Below, piece by piece: positions 1-6,299 of a stretch of 23,189 bases of DNA (positions within the stretch are counted from its first letter, which is position 1; each line of letters opens with the position of its first letter). The DNA comes from a virus. The stretch covers positions 1 through 23,189 of the IMG/VR virus record IMGVR_UViG_3300025120_007721; one strand, written 5' to 3'. Both the position numbers and the translations under genes were made by a program. A model generated the notes under the pieces. That model was not told the origin of the DNA. It saw only the letters and a program-made list of their open reading frames with translations, and made no database searches.

Positions 1-1
1 C

Positions 2-1381
2 AAAGGTACTTCTAAGATTCGCTTTGACTTCTCCGATATTCGACCAAAAGGCGCCCGTTTAGTGACTTCTGGCGGCAAAGCCCCCGGACCACAACCTCTT
101 CGTGAGTGCCTAGTGAAGCTACGCGGCGTATTGGACACAAAAGAGAACGGCGACAAGTTAAGTTCTATTGAGGTTCACGATATGGTGTGTCACATCGCTG
201 ATGCAGTGTTAGCCGGCGGAATCCGCCGAGCAGCCCTTATCTCCCTATTCTCAGCAGATGACGACGAAATGATTTCTGCCAAAGCAGGCAACTGGTGGGA
301 AGTTAATCCACAACGAGGCCGCGCAAACAATAGTGTTGTTTTGATGCGCCACATTGTTACCAAAGAGTTCTTTATGGACCTTTGGGACCGTGTGAAAGCA
401 AGTGGAGCAGGAGAGCCCGGTTTCTATTTTACTTTTGACAAAGATTGGGGAACCAATCCTTGCTGTGAGATCGCACTCCGGCCATACCAGTTCTGTAACT
501 TGACAGAGGTCAATGTCTCAAATGTAGATACACAGGAAGAATACGAAGCACGAGTTAAAGCAGCAGCCTTTATTGGAACACTCCAAGCCTCATACACAGA
601 CTTTCATTACCTTCGCCCAGTATGGCAGCGTAATACAGAGAAAGACTCTCTTATCGGTGTTTCTATGACGGGTATTGCATCAGGTAACGTCTTAAAGCTA
701 GATATGAAAGCAGCAGCGAAGGCAGTAAAAGAAGAAAACAAGCGAGTTGCTGAACTTCTAGGAATCAAGCCGGCTGCACGAACAACCTGTGTTAAGCCAG
801 CCGGAACCACGTCTCTAACACTCGGAACCTCATCAGGCATTCATGCTTGGCATAACGACCACTATATTCGTCGTATCCGAGTCGGCAAGAATGAAGCTAT
901 CTATCAATATCTGTTAGCGAACCATCCAGAACTAGTAGAAGACGAATATTTCCGTCCTCACGACACAGCAGTTATCTCCGCGCCACAACGAGCGCCAGAA
1001 GGTTCCATAACACGGACTGAGACGGCCCTAGACTTGCTCAACCGAGTAAAGAAGGTCAGCACAGAGTGGGTGAAAACCGGCCACTGGAAAGGGCAAAATA
1101 CGCACAATGTGAGTGCAACCGTCACTATCAAGGATGAGGAATGGGACGAGGTTGGAGAATGGATGTGGGAGAACCGAGAGACTTATAATGGTCTATCCGT
1201 CCTACCTTTCTCAGACCATACTTATAAACAAGCACCATTTGAAGATTGTGATGAAGATACATACAACGAAATGCTAAAATCACTGTTATCAGTTGATCTT
1301 ACCAATATTGTTGAGATGGAAGACGATACTGATCTTCAAGGCGAGTTGGCGTGTGCCGGCGGTGCTTGCGAAATTAAATAA
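2..1381 (+). CDS. nrdJ: Adenosylcobalamin-dependent ribonucleoside-triphosphate reductase, class II, 3' part
   Basis: Reduces ribonucleotides to deoxyribonucleotides with a B12 cofactor and feeds DNA synthesis. The reading frame is open at the left window edge, so the N-terminus is missing; about 459 residues remain. By comparison with the 739-residue Lactobacillus leichmannii enzyme, roughly 250 residues lie outside. Seen directly: the DIRPKGARL and GGKAPGP motifs near the left edge; NPCCEIAL at about visible residue 152-159, holding the thiyl-radical Cys (codon 461-463) and catalytic Glu (467-469); a second redox Cys 11 residues after the first, as expected for C408/C419; and a C-terminal CAGGAC tail with Cys-x4-Cys, the shuttle pair that thioredoxin or glutaredoxin re-reduces. 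The spacing fits the monomeric triphosphate reductase type known from phages. One oddity: the residue between the catalytic Cys and Glu is Cys, where I recall Gly. No intein interrupts the visible part. Confidence 0.93.
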   Translation, partial: KGTSKIRFDFSDIRPKGARLVTSGGKAPGPQPLRECLVKLRGVLDTKENGDKLSSIEVHDMVCHIADAVLAGGIRRAALISLFSADDDEMISAKAGNWWEVNPQRGRANNSVVLMRHIVTKEFFMDLWDRVKASGAGEPGFYFTFDKDWGTNPCCEIALRPYQFCNLTEVNVSNVDTQEEYEARVKAAAFIGTLQASYTDFHYLRPVWQRNTEKDSLIGVSMTGIASGNVLKLDMKAAAKAVKEENKRVAELLGIKPAARTTCVKPAGTTSLTLGTSSGIHAWHNDHYIRRIRVGKNEAIYQYLLANHPELVEDEYFRPHDTAVISAPQRAPEGSITRTETALDLLNRVKKVSTEWVKTGHWKGQNTHNVSATVTIKDEEWDEVGEWMWENRETYNGLSVLPFSDHTYKQAPFEDCDEDTYNEMLKSLLSVDLTNIVEMEDDTDLQGELACAGGACEIK

Positions 1382-1385
1382 ACAC

Positions 1386-1414
1386 TTGACTCGTTAAGCA
1401 AGACGAGTTATAAT
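1386..1414 (+). promoter_or_regulatory. Sigma70-type promoter P1 upstream of the groES-like gene
   Basis: TTGACT at 1386-1391 and TATAAT at 1409-1414 are separated by exactly 17 bp, with GT immediately before the -10 box. It sits in the 60-base gap after the RNR stop codon and would start a long unit from the groES-like gene toward dnaE. Confidence 0.85.
1389..1408. promoter_or_regulatory. Inverted repeat inside promoter P1, possible operator
   Basis: ACTCGT (1389-1394) and ACGAGT (1403-1408) are perfect 6-bp arms with an 8-base centre. One arm overlaps the end of the -35 box and the other abuts the -10 box, so a bound repressor would block polymerase. Arms this short could be chance. Confidence 0.35.
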
Positions 1415-1441
1415 ATAGATATAGAGACAACGGAGTCAAGA

Positions 1442-1717
1442 ATGAAATTAGATCCTAAAAACAACTGGATTCAAGTTGAACTTTCCTTTGATGAAAAAGA
1501 GGAGAAGGAGAGCTTGATTGCTCTTCCAGAAGACTATAAACCTGCCGAAAAGCCATACAAGGCGGTTTCAATGAAAAGTGATCCACAAGGTGATTACAAG
1601 TTTGGAGATATACTTGTTGTTCCTACCCACATTATTCGCGAGATTGAGATCCGAGATAATAAATTCTATCTCGTTGAGCGAAACCACGTTATGGCCGTGG
1701 TAAACCACGATGGCTGA
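1442..1717 (+). CDS. GroES-like co-chaperonin
   Basis: 91 residues, close to the 95-100 of bacterial GroES. The order of elements follows GroES: an N-terminal strand (WIQVEL, residues 9-14), a charged flexible segment ending in a hydrophobic patch (ESLIALP, 23-29) that would match the mobile loop and its hydrophobic tripeptide, then YKAV (39-42), KFGDILVVP (53-61) matching the GroES VGDKVLF strand, and a C-terminal DNKFYLVERNHVMAVV matching GEEYLILREDDILAVI. It should cap a GroEL ring and close the folding chamber. A groEL gene lies 17.6 kb downstream in this same window, which supports the call. It is the first gene after promoter P1. Similarity to host GroES is low, so an automatic search may call it hypothetical; T4 gp31 is the precedent for such divergence. 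I infer the function from motif order, not from a database match. Confidence 0.72.
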   Translation: MKLDPKNNWIQVELSFDEKEEKESLIALPEDYKPAEKPYKAVSMKSDPQGDYKFGDILVVPTHIIREIEIRDNKFYLVERNHVMAVVNHDG

Positions 1718-1997
1718 CCCAAAAGCTTTTAGAAGCGAAAGAGAATGGATCTCTGCTACAGTCCCTTCAGCTAAATCTTTCCCGAAAGATAAGGTGGATC
1801 ACCCAGACCATTACGGTGGGGAAGAAAACCTTTATGAAGCCATTAAAATCATTGAGGCTTATGATCTAAACTTTTCTCTTGGAAATTCTATTAAGTATAT
1901 CCTTAGAGCAGGAAAGAAAAACGATAATGTTATCGAGGACCTACAGAAAGCAAGTTGGTATATCCAGCGTCAGATTGAGTTTTTGGAGCAAAAATGA
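1710..1997 (+). CDS. DUF3310 (SaV-like / T7 gp1.7-type) protein
   Basis: 95 residues. The signature begins at KVDHPDHYGG (about residues 28-37) and runs through an EAIKIIEAYDL helix, an LGNSIKYILRAGKK segment and a C-terminal DLQKASWYIQRQI helix. This is the DUF3310 domain, widespread in phages and also found in T7 gp1.7, a phage nucleotide kinase; whether all members have kinase activity is not settled. Residues 1-27 are a variable leader. The ATG overlaps the end of the groES-like gene by 8 bases and the stop overlaps the thyX start, so translation is probably coupled. A role in nucleotide metabolism fits its position next to ThyX. Confidence 0.82.
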   Translation: MADPKAFRSEREWISATVPSAKSFPKDKVDHPDHYGGEENLYEAIKIIEAYDLNFSLGNSIKYILRAGKKNDNVIEDLQKASWYIQRQIEFLEQK

Positions 1998-2692
1998 GAA
2001 GTATTGATATTTACGGCGATGGTGTTGGAAAAGTTGATCTTGTTGATCATATGGGTTCAGATCTTACAATCGTAAACTCTGCCCGTGTTAGTTTCGGCAA
2101 ATCTAAGGAAGAATTAGATGAGAAAGACGAAAGGCTTATTAATTATCTGGTCAAGCATCGGCACACGAGCACGTTTGAGCATAATGTTGTTACTTTTCGG
2201 TTTACTGTGCCTCTATTTGTACGAAGTCAGCATCACCGGCATAGAACTTGGAGCTATAACGAGATATCTCGCCGATACACTGACATAAACATTCAGTTTT
2301 ACGAGCCCGAAGCGTTTAGAACACAACACAAGTCTAACCGACAGGCGAGCAACCCTGATGAGGTGGCCGATCCAACACTATACACGCCAGTTGAGAAAAC
2401 TAGTGAAGCAGTTAGGAAACATCACGAAGAAAGTATGCGCCTTTTTAACAAGATGATTGAAGCAGGCGTTTGCCGCGAACAGGCCCGTGGAGTTCTGCCA
2501 CAAAATATGTATACTGAGTATTATGGCACAACAAATCTAAGTAATCTCTTAAAGTTCATCGATCTCCGCACACACGAAGGCGCACAATGGGAAATCCAGA
2601 TGGTCGCAGAGGCTTGTCTGGACATTGCAGAAGAACTCTGGCCGGTTGCTGTGGGTTCGTATCGGAAGGTTAAAAGTGAACGATCTGGTTGA
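1994..2692 (+). CDS. thyX: Flavin-dependent thymidylate synthase ThyX
   Basis: Methylates dUMP to dTMP using methylene-tetrahydrofolate, FAD and NADPH. The 232 residues contain the family-defining RHRx7S motif: R82-H-R84, then seven residues to S92, within HRHRTWSYNEISRRY. The C-terminal LLKFIDLRTHEGAQWEIQ segment matches the conserved nucleotide-binding helix. Length is typical for the family (about 220-250). The ATG is preceded by GGAG at 1985-1988. The product closes a pathway seen in this window: RNR makes deoxynucleotides, dUTPase (12375-12833) gives dUMP, ThyX makes dTMP. The 3' end overlaps the next gene by 17 bases. Phages often carry ThyX whatever the host enzyme is. Confidence 0.96.
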   Translation: MRSIDIYGDGVGKVDLVDHMGSDLTIVNSARVSFGKSKEELDEKDERLINYLVKHRHTSTFEHNVVTFRFTVPLFVRSQHHRHRTWSYNEISRRYTDINIQFYEPEAFRTQHKSNRQASNPDEVADPTLYTPVEKTSEAVRKHHEESMRLFNKMIEAGVCREQARGVLPQNMYTEYYGTTNLSNLLKFIDLRTHEGAQWEIQMVAEACLDIAEELWPVAVGSYRKVKSERSG

Positions 2693-3167
2693 GGATTACA
2701 TCAATAATGTCTTAGACGAAAAAAGACCTGAGTTTGGTGGCAAAAGAGTTTGCCCCTTCGCATCTCGCGAGCTAGAAACAAATAAGTTGATGATAGCAGA
2801 AGTTGGCGACAAGAGTTTAGTAGATCTAATAGATGATTTTAAGAACTCTAAATATGACAGTGCTTTATTAGTTATTAAAGATAACATTCCTGCTGACCAG
2901 ACAAACGATTTCAAGATCTTTGTAAATAAACTTTTAGAGGCGCAAGGCTTGGGAGATCACAAAAACATTTGTTTTAATCCTAACGATGAAGCCACAGTTG
3001 ACGGATACAATCCAAGGTCATTAGCACCTTATTTTATGGTCAATATCGCCCCAAGAGAAATATTAAGCAAAGCAGCAAAAACACTAAGGAAAACAAACTA
3101 TTATGATAGACTACCAGACGAGTATCTATCTTTCTTAAAAATAAAAGACAGACCAAAGAGCAAATAA
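2676..3167 (+). CDS. Unknown protein with a CPF motif, faintly DUF1415-like
   Basis: 163 residues from a GTG start. I chose GTG at 2676 because GGAAGG (2664-2669) lies 6 bases upstream; an in-frame ATG at 2625 would add 17 residues inside thyX and has no such site. Visible features are CPFASRELE near residues 26-34, an alternating hydrophobic strand YDSALLVIK, and a C-terminal segment with NPNDEATVDGYNPRS followed by a helical region. The order CPF, then a xNPxD strand, then NPRSxxPY recalls DUF1415 proteins, but the match is weak and from memory. Translation is coupled to thyX through a 17-base overlap. Function unknown. Confidence 0.75.
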   Translation: MNDLVEDYINNVLDEKRPEFGGKRVCPFASRELETNKLMIAEVGDKSLVDLIDDFKNSKYDSALLVIKDNIPADQTNDFKIFVNKLLEAQGLGDHKNICFNPNDEATVDGYNPRSLAPYFMVNIAPREILSKAAKTLRKTNYYDRLPDEYLSFLKIKDRPKSK

Positions 3168-3496
3168 TGAGTTTAGACAAGTTAGTATCCAAAATCAGGA
3201 CATATACGCCGTTCGTAACACCTGAATATGAGTTGTATGTTGTAAATGGCTTGTATTGTAGGTTCGGCGCCAACACTCTCAGGAAATACAAGTTCAAGTT
3301 CCCAGAGGATATTGATGGAAGATCTGTTAAACTTATTTATCGGACAACATATTCTGGCAAACTACATTATTGGGATTATACAAACAACTACCCCGGCCAC
3401 GTCAGAGAAGATAGCGATGTTCGTCCAATAACCAAAGACCAAGAGGCAGTTTTGACCAAGATTTTAGAAGACTTTATCAACAGCGAGAAAGAGTAA
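3167..3496 (+). CDS. Small protein of unknown function
   Basis: 109 residues. The start ATG shares a base with the previous stop codon, typical of coupled phage genes. The middle is rich in aromatic residues and basic strands (YELYVVNGLYCRFG, KYKFKFPED, LHYWDYTNNYPGH), suggesting a small beta-rich fold, and the C-terminus is an acidic helix. No catalytic motif, signal peptide or membrane segment is visible. I do not recognise the family. Confidence 0.72.
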   Translation: MSLDKLVSKIRTYTPFVTPEYELYVVNGLYCRFGANTLRKYKFKFPEDIDGRSVKLIYRTTYSGKLHYWDYTNNYPGHVREDSDVRPITKDQEAVLTKILEDFINSEKE

Positions 3497-3714
3497 TGTG
3501 GGAACTGTGGCAATGGGATGGCCGATATATTAAAGGCAAGAAACTAAAAAGGTCCAAAACTAAGCAAACTGTTATGAACCACGCTAAAAAGCATATGGAA
3601 TATGATAGGATTGTAAAGGGGGGCAAAAAGGGTGAGTTTTTCTTTGAAGACAAAGAAGGCCGACCCGTAGGTATGTTGATAGAGAGGCAAGATGCGAAAG
3701 AAACTAAGAAATGA
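3496..3714 (+). CDS. Small basic protein of unknown function
   Basis: 72 residues starting MWELWQWDGRYIKGKK. The start shares one base with the preceding stop. The protein is strongly basic in its first half (KGKKLKRSKTK) and ends in a strand-turn-strand FFFEDKEGRPVGMLI. It might bind nucleic acid, but only because of charge. Its 3' end overlaps the next small gene by 23 bases. Confidence 0.65.
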   Translation: MWELWQWDGRYIKGKKLKRSKTKQTVMNHAKKHMEYDRIVKGGKKGEFFFEDKEGRPVGMLIERQDAKETKK

Positions 3715-3820
3715 GTTGGTGGCACTCACACTAGCCAGAGAAATTACAAAACTGGTTATAGGAGCAGCAATTGCAGTAACCATAACACTTTTAGTGTTTA
3801 AATATTTAATTTGGAGTTAA
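3692..3820 (+). CDS. 42-residue single-pass membrane protein
   Basis: This short frame fills what would otherwise be a 107-base gap before the glutaredoxin gene. It starts at ATG 3692, with GAGAGG at 3682-3687 placed 4 bases upstream, and stops at TAA 3818-3820. The N-terminus is basic and polar (MRKKLRNE), followed by one hydrophobic helix at about residues 21-41 (LVIGAAIAVTITLLVF). The positive-inside rule predicts a cytoplasmic N-terminus. The good ribosome site and the exact fit to the gap support a real gene. Function unknown. Confidence 0.6.
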   Translation: MRKKLRNELVALTLAREITKLVIGAAIAVTITLLVFKYLIWS

Positions 3821-3821
3821 T

Positions 3822-4145
3822 ATGTTAGCAGAAAGACCAGTATTTAAAATATATATCAAGGATGGATGTCCTTATTGTGATAAAGCACGCGATTTTATTT
3901 TGCACGAAATGCAAATGTCGCTTCATACGATTGATATCACAAGGGATCCTCATATGAGAGAGATGATCATCGAAGACACAGGACAAAAGACATTGCCTGC
4001 TATCTTCCTTGGTGGTGTGTTCCTCGGTGGATGTGATGATATGATTAAATCTTATGAGGACGGCGAGCTAGAACTAATGGCCCTCCGCGAAGAGAACGCT
4101 ATTCTCAAAGGCGTGATTAGTAATGTTAGGAAAAGTGTAAATTGA
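3822..4145 (+). CDS. Glutaredoxin with C-terminal helical extension
   Basis: A small thiol-disulfide oxidoreductase, likely an electron donor for the phage ribonucleotide reductase. Seen: a beta strand FKIYIKDG, the active site CPYC at residues 16-19, the cis-proline motif TLPAIF (57-62) and the GGCDDM glutathione-binding turn (69-74). That core of about 85 residues is classical. After it a charged helix (LELMALREENAILKGVI) extends the protein to 107 residues and may form a coiled coil. GGAG at 3812-3815 precedes the ATG. The stop overlaps the next gene, which begins with TTG, by 4 bases. Confidence 0.93.
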   Translation: MLAERPVFKIYIKDGCPYCDKARDFILHEMQMSLHTIDITRDPHMREMIIEDTGQKTLPAIFLGGVFLGGCDDMIKSYEDGELELMALREENAILKGVISNVRKSVN

Positions 4146-4585
4146 AAGCCACTCTTACCAAGGCGATCGTAGGTGGGGCAACCATAAGTTTTGTTCCATC
4201 TATAATCGTTGGCTGGTTGGCCAACACTTTCCCGAGTATTGCACCAAAAGAGCTACAGACTGTATCTGACTTCTTTGGTTCGGGTATTGGCCCGCTACAA
4301 CTAATGGTTTTCGCCATTATTGTGTTCGTTATTCCGCCAATAGAGGAAATACTGTTTAGAGGCTGGTTGTGGAAGATGTGCAGGTGGAAGATAAACCCCT
4401 ACTGGACGTGGATTATTACTTCGCTTATTTTCGCCGCAGTCCACGCTGAACCACTACATATTTTAGGGCTACTTCCACTTAGTTTTTTCTTGGGTTGGTT
4501 ACGAAAAGAAACCGGCGGTATTGAGTATTCTACGATCGCACACATTACAAATAACGCTGTGGCTTGTCTATTGATGATTATTTAA
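4142..4585 (+). CDS. CPBP-family intramembrane metalloprotease (CAAX protease-like)
   Basis: 147 residues, mostly hydrophobic with about four membrane segments. The three family motifs are all visible and in order: EExxxR as E68-E69-ILF-R73, FxxxH as F97-AAV-H101, and HxxxN as H134-ITN-N138. These supply the Glu and His residues that hold the catalytic metal within the membrane in Rce1/Abi-type enzymes. The start is TTG at 4142, overlapping the glutaredoxin stop as ttga; AGGA at 4128-4131 is the nearest ribosome site. The protein is shorter than many bacterial members (200-300), keeping mainly the catalytic core. In bacteria such proteins process peptides, protect against bacteriocins or act in quorum signalling. 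In a phage the target is unknown; a host membrane protein or another phage product are both possible. Confidence 0.82.
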   Translation: MKATLTKAIVGGATISFVPSIIVGWLANTFPSIAPKELQTVSDFFGSGIGPLQLMVFAIIVFVIPPIEEILFRGWLWKMCRWKINPYWTWIITSLIFAAVHAEPLHILGLLPLSFFLGWLRKETGGIEYSTIAHITNNAVACLLMII

Positions 4586-4593
4586 AGGATAAA

Positions 4594-5457
4594 ATGAAGT
4601 TAGATAGGCACATTTATGAGAAAAACGAAATCGTTATTGGTGGCTGTCTATCCTCTCTCCTTCACGCATACAAAAACAACATACCAGTTATTTTTGTTAA
4701 TCCAAAACCTCCCTTTCGCTACGACAAGATAGAAAGCGAGTATGATTTAAGTTTCCTTGGTCTCGAACCATTTGAGATGTATTATCAGCGTCAAGTGTGG
4801 GAGAGGCTGCTGTTTTTACTGGGTCTGTCTGGCAATCTGCCACTTTCTAATAATGCAGCAGGTTTGAGAGTTGTTGATAACCTATTAACAGTTACAACCG
4901 CGAACCACAGAGTTATTAAGTTTGAGTTCAATAAACTAATAATCTTTGATGACGAGGGGATCTCCGGATTACCTATGATGTCAGGCCAAATAGCAGGCAA
5001 AAACAGAGTTATTGACTGGGTAAATGTTAGAAGCGGCTGTTCGCATTCACATAACGAGCTAAACTCAGGTGATGACTTTGTGAACAAGATAATCTTTTAC
5101 CCGTCCGACAGAAGCGACAACAAAAACCTAAAAGACTTAGTTTCTATCTCTTATCTCACTGATGAACAACTACAAGACCACGACTACTCAGATACGATGG
5201 TCAGATTCAAAGTTAAGAAAATGATGAAAGCAGCCGGCATCCGTGGTGCAAGAAACGGACGAGATGTCAAAAACCCTAATAAGTACAAGTATTATGCCGT
5301 TAGGGTTGAACCTGCCGAGAGGGTGGTTGAGAAAGATGTTAAAACATACTATGAACCAGACGAAAGATTTGAGTTCCGCTATGATGAAGTATTTGACCTT
5401 ATAAAAGACCCCAAGAAACCGCCTGACTACTTAGGCATATTAAGCGAGATCCTATGA
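4594..5457 (+). CDS. Unknown protein with a possible Rossmann-like N-terminus
   Basis: 287 residues from ATG 4594, chosen because AAAGGA (4584-4589) lies 4 bases upstream; an upstream TTG at 4564 lies inside the previous gene. The N-terminus EIVIGGCLSSLLHAYKNN followed by IPVIFVNPKPP has the strand, Gly-rich turn, helix, strand order of a dinucleotide- or cofactor-binding Rossmann fold, but GGCLS is not a standard GxGxxG. The middle has alternating strands, and the C-terminus is basic (RGARNGRDVKNPNKYKYY). I have an impression of similar proteins in marine viral genomes with no assigned function. It is followed with a 4-base overlap by a nucleotidyltransferase-like gene and then dnaE. Confidence 0.78.
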   Translation: MKLDRHIYEKNEIVIGGCLSSLLHAYKNNIPVIFVNPKPPFRYDKIESEYDLSFLGLEPFEMYYQRQVWERLLFLLGLSGNLPLSNNAAGLRVVDNLLTVTTANHRVIKFEFNKLIIFDDEGISGLPMMSGQIAGKNRVIDWVNVRSGCSHSHNELNSGDDFVNKIIFYPSDRSDNKNLKDLVSISYLTDEQLQDHDYSDTMVRFKVKKMMKAAGIRGARNGRDVKNPNKYKYYAVRVEPAERVVEKDVKTYYEPDERFEFRYDEVFDLIKDPKKPPDYLGILSEIL

Positions 5458-6299
5458 CGACACACCTTGCCGGCATTGTTCCAGTTGTAACAAAACAAAT
5501 GGATTTTCAGTTAGACTGGCACGACTGTCTGATGCCCATCGCACCTAACTTTTATGCTATTGAAAGGGCAGTTTTAGAGTGTGCTTATGCAGGTTGCAAG
5601 ACCATCTGGATTATAGCCAACGACGACACAACACCGCTCGTTAGGCACCGTATTGGTGATTTTGTACAAGACCCAGTATATTTAAAGCGCAAATCAAGGT
5701 TTCCGTCGCAACAGAGACAACAAATACCTATCTTTTATGTACCAATCGCTTCAAATCACAGCAATAAAGCCAACTGTATCTCTTGGACTATCCTGTTTGG
5801 AGCCAAAACAGCATTAGAAATAGGAAATACAATCAGTAAATGGGTATCACCGAGTAAATACTATGTTTCATTCCCATACTCTGTGTATCCAGCGGAGGCG
5901 GTAAGACCGTCAAGGCAAGATATTTCTAATCATGACTTCTTTTTGACATTTAAAGAAAAATCTTTTAAAACTAATGATATGCTTGGTTTTACCTTTAATA
6001 ACGAGCACCTAATAAAAATTCTAGATGTGTTCAGAGACACAGAAAACAGTTTTTTGTTAGGGGACAACCTGTCAAATGAAGAAGTTTTCTTTGAGAACAA
6101 CTTTACGCTTGACAAAGCCTTTGGTCGTGTTATATTAGATACTGATGATGGGGTTAGTGTTCCTTGGTTCTATCCAATAGACAGTTGGGACGCTTATTGT
6201 AAATATCTGGCATCCGAGGAAAAGTCGTCCATACGACACCCCGGAAAACTAGTTATGTCCTATCGAGAATTTAATCCAGTGGGGGAAGATAATGAGTAA
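5454..6299 (+). CDS. Possible nucleotidyltransferase-like protein (GT-A type)
   Basis: 281 residues. The start LAGIVPVV, then CLMPIAPN (residues 25-32), AIERAVLECAYAGCKTIWIIAND (about 35-57) and a later LGDN (about 198-201) follow the layout of sugar-phosphate nucleotidyltransferases: N-terminal loop, product-limiting P, helix ending in AGC, then a strand. The usual GxGTRLxP signature loop and Lys are not clearly present, so catalysis is uncertain. It overlaps the gene before by 4 bases and dnaE after it by 8. A promoter-like sequence (6109-6136) lies within its 3' part. A role linked to DNA replication or modification is only suggested by position. Confidence 0.72.
   Translation: MTTHLAGIVPVVTKQMDFQLDWHDCLMPIAPNFYAIERAVLECAYAGCKTIWIIANDDTTPLVRHRIGDFVQDPVYLKRKSRFPSQQRQQIPIFYVPIASNHSNKANCISWTILFGAKTALEIGNTISKWVSPSKYYVSFPYSVYPAEAVRPSRQDISNHDFFLTFKEKSFKTNDMLGFTFNNEHLIKILDVFRDTENSFLLGDNLSNEEVFFENNFTLDKAFGRVILDTDDGVSVPWFYPIDSWDAYCKYLASEEKSSIRHPGKLVMSYREFNPVGEDNE
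6109..6136 (+). promoter_or_regulatory. Internal sigma70-type promoter P5 upstream of dnaE
   Basis: TTGACA (6109-6114) and TATATT (6131-6136) are spaced 16 bp apart, with GTGT before the -10 box and GC before the -35 box, as in P3 and P4. It lies inside the preceding coding region, about 155 bases before the dnaE start. A CAAAG-C-CTTTG palindrome (6113-6123) overlaps the -35 box. Confidence 0.55.

Noticed and set aside
499-530. TTGACA inside the RNR gene
   Set aside because: At 17 bp there is only TGTAGA, a poor -10 box, and there is no gene start nearby.
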